A stretch of DNA of 23,165 nt from positions 1-23,165 of the forward strand of contig DATCHW010000235.1 in assembly GCA_036508135.1 (NCBI GenBank), written 5' to 3'. A model generated the notes under the pieces. That model searched no databases. It had not been told where the DNA came from and saw only the letters and a program-made list of their open reading frames with translations. The position numbers and the translations under genes were made by a program. Shown in pieces: positions 21,724-23,165 of this stretch (position 1 is the stretch's first letter; each line of letters opens with the position of its first letter). The stretch is from DATCHW01 sp036508135 (GTDB lineage: Bacteria; Bacteroidota; Ignavibacteria; Tepidaquicellales; Tepidaquicellaceae).

Positions 21724-23157
21724 TTAGGCCTTATTTCTATACCTTTGTATCAAACTTAATAGAACTTGATCTTTTGTAAAATAGAGTAACAAAAAATAGA
21801 ATGCTGAACATGATACTATACTTACACCCAAAATCACAATAATGGAATATCCAAATAATTTTCGTTCAATCAGGATAATTGGAATAAATGCTAAAGATAT
21901 CACAAGATATTTTAAGGTCTGTTTATTTAATATCTCTGAAAATAAATCGAAATGTCTTTTTGCATAAATAAGCATTGTAACAAAAAGCAATAATTCAGCC
22001 AATGCAGTAGTTGCAAAGGCTATTGAAGGAGTAAGCCTTTTTGCTAATAAAACATCTATTAATGTGTTGGCAATTCCAAAAATTAAAAATAATAATGCGC
22101 AAATCTTTTCTTTATTCTGAACAAGCATTACATGGTTGTTCATGATGGAAACAAAAGCAGTAATAATAAGATAAATTGAGCCTACCTGAAGAGATGGAAT
22201 AGACAAAACATATTGATTACCTGCTAATAACAGAATTGCTTCTTTACTCAACAAAGCCAAACCAATCGAAGCTGGTATTAATGCAAACATAGTATTACTA
22301 ATGATGTTTTTAAGTGTTGATTTATATAATCTATAATCTTGATTTAACAAATAAGCAAGTCTTGGATAACTAACAGCTGTTAATCCCATCAATAAGGTAT
22401 AAATGACTGAGATTGCTTTTTGGGCAACGCTATAGTATGCGACACTTTCTTTACCTACATTTGCGCCTAAAACAACCTTATCACAATTTCCATACAGCAG
22501 AAAGGAATTATTCAATACAAAAATCATAAAAAGAGGGATAAGATGTTCCTTTATTCTAACTGCCTTCAAATCAAGTTTTAAATATTTTGATGAATAAATA
22601 AAACTTGCAGCATTATTTAGAATTAAGCTGGTTACTGTTATAATTGCATATAAATATATATCATCAGGTTTTCTTACTAACAATAAGATCAGGGCTATAC
22701 TAATTAACCTGACTATAATTGTCTTTATTGAAATGAACTTGTATTTTTCAAAAGCTTCATTAATCCACTCAATATAAAATATATTAGCAATAATATTAAA
22801 TGAAAAAATCAACATTATATATCTTAACGAGGGAGAGCCGACAGCAATGAGAACATAACATAGAAAAGAGACAAGTGCGATTAAATTTGTGAGTATCCCT
22901 AAAAAAAATAGGTCATTATATAATTTACTTACAACATGGGGATTATCCCTATTAATGCTAATTACTCTTAGTCCGTATAAATAAAATCCGAACAATCCAA
23001 ATGCAGAGAAATAACTAACAATCGATAAGCTATATTCATATAGGCCGACACTTTCAGGATTTAAAACCCTAAAAACATAAGGCATAATTAATACGGGAAG
23101 AATTATACTAAAGAAATTCAGTGTGGTCTTATACGCAAAGTTTTTAGCTAATCCCAT
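21724..23157 (-). CDS. wzx: Wzx-type polysaccharide flippase
   Basis: This 477-aa MOP-superfamily transporter has about 12-14 membrane helices. The N-terminal GLAKNFAYKTTLNFFSIILP (2-21), PYVFRVLNPESVGLYEYSLS (26-45) and the mid-protein NCDKVVLGANVGKESVAYYS are family hallmarks. It moves undecaprenyl-diphosphate-linked repeat units to the periplasmic face, where the Wzy encoded 2 kb downstream can polymerise them. It is the first complete gene of the window in the direction of transcription; the ATG (23157) is eight bases from the edge, so its promoter and any upstream genes are not visible. A second, different flippase lies at 392-1690. Confidence 0.9.
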   Translation of the reverse strand: MGLAKNFAYKTTLNFFSIILPVLIMPYVFRVLNPESVGLYEYSLSIVSYFSAFGLFGFYLYGLRVISINRDNPHVVSKLYNDLFFLGILTNLIALVSFLCYVLIAVGSPSLRYIMLIFSFNIIANIFYIEWINEAFEKYKFISIKTIIVRLISIALILLLVRKPDDIYLYAIITVTSLILNNAASFIYSSKYLKLDLKAVRIKEHLIPLFMIFVLNNSFLLYGNCDKVVLGANVGKESVAYYSVAQKAISVIYTLLMGLTAVSYPRLAYLLNQDYRLYKSTLKNIISNTMFALIPASIGLALLSKEAILLLAGNQYVLSIPSLQVGSIYLIITAFVSIMNNHVMLVQNKEKICALLFLIFGIANTLIDVLLAKRLTPSIAFATTALAELLLFVTMLIYAKRHFDLFSEILNKQTLKYLVISLAFIPIILIERKLFGYSIIVILGVSIVSCSAFYFLLLYFTKDQVLLSLIQRYRNKA

Positions 23158-23165
23158 AACAAAAT

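Overview
The window is AT-rich (about one third G+C by eye), and every recognisable gene lies on the minus strand, so transcription runs from high to low coordinates. The protein families, the scarcity of Shine-Dalgarno sites, and promoter-like boxes of the TTTG/TAnnTTTG type just before small genes all point to a Bacteroidota bacterium, probably an environmental Bacteroidales-like lineage. The lineage is inferred from gene content only.

Region 1 (23157 down to 4185) is a nearly gap-free surface-polysaccharide locus. In transcription order it holds: a Wzx-type flippase; a GT4 and a GT2 glycosyltransferase; a Wzy-type polymerase; a second GT2; a LbH O-acetyltransferase; a second GT4; a PglC-type initiating phosphosugar transferase; a PglD-like sugar N-acyltransferase; a six-gene fatty-acid-like cassette (ACP, ketoreductase, KAS III, second ACP, short ANL acyl ligase, second ketoreductase); a PglE-like aminotransferase; a large O-antigen-ligase-like membrane protein with a beta-rich periplasmic insert; a WbpV-like NAD-dependent sugar epimerase/reductase; and a WbpL/WecA-like polytopic initiating transferase.

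The most interesting unit is 8519-15304. PglC-, PglD- and PglE-like genes, the set that in Campylobacter makes and uses a 2,4-diamino-trideoxy sugar, bracket a complete small acyl-ACP factory. The reading proposed here is that the cassette builds a hydroxyacyl group on an ACP, and that the PglD-like enzyme puts it on the 4-amino group of the sugar in place of acetyl. PglC then links the sugar to undecaprenyl phosphate; glycosyltransferases, flippase, polymerase and ligase finish the glycan. No UDP-GlcNAc 4,6-dehydratase (PglF) is in the window.

Region 2 (about 4200 down to 1700) is a graveyard of small defence/stability genes. Three antitoxin-type genes are intact (DUF433 and two PIN-associated), but each partner toxin is truncated or internally deleted. 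Three relics of AAA_14/DUF4143 ATPase genes are also present. Between them lie degenerate 8-bp tandem arrays, a 7-bp tandem array and a GC-rich repeat.

Region 3 (1-1690) resumes surface-glycan functions: a second flippase, a GC-rich imperfect inverted repeat, and the start of a CgeB-like glycosyltransferase cut by the window edge.

No tRNA, rRNA, CRISPR array, transposase or plus-strand gene was recognised.
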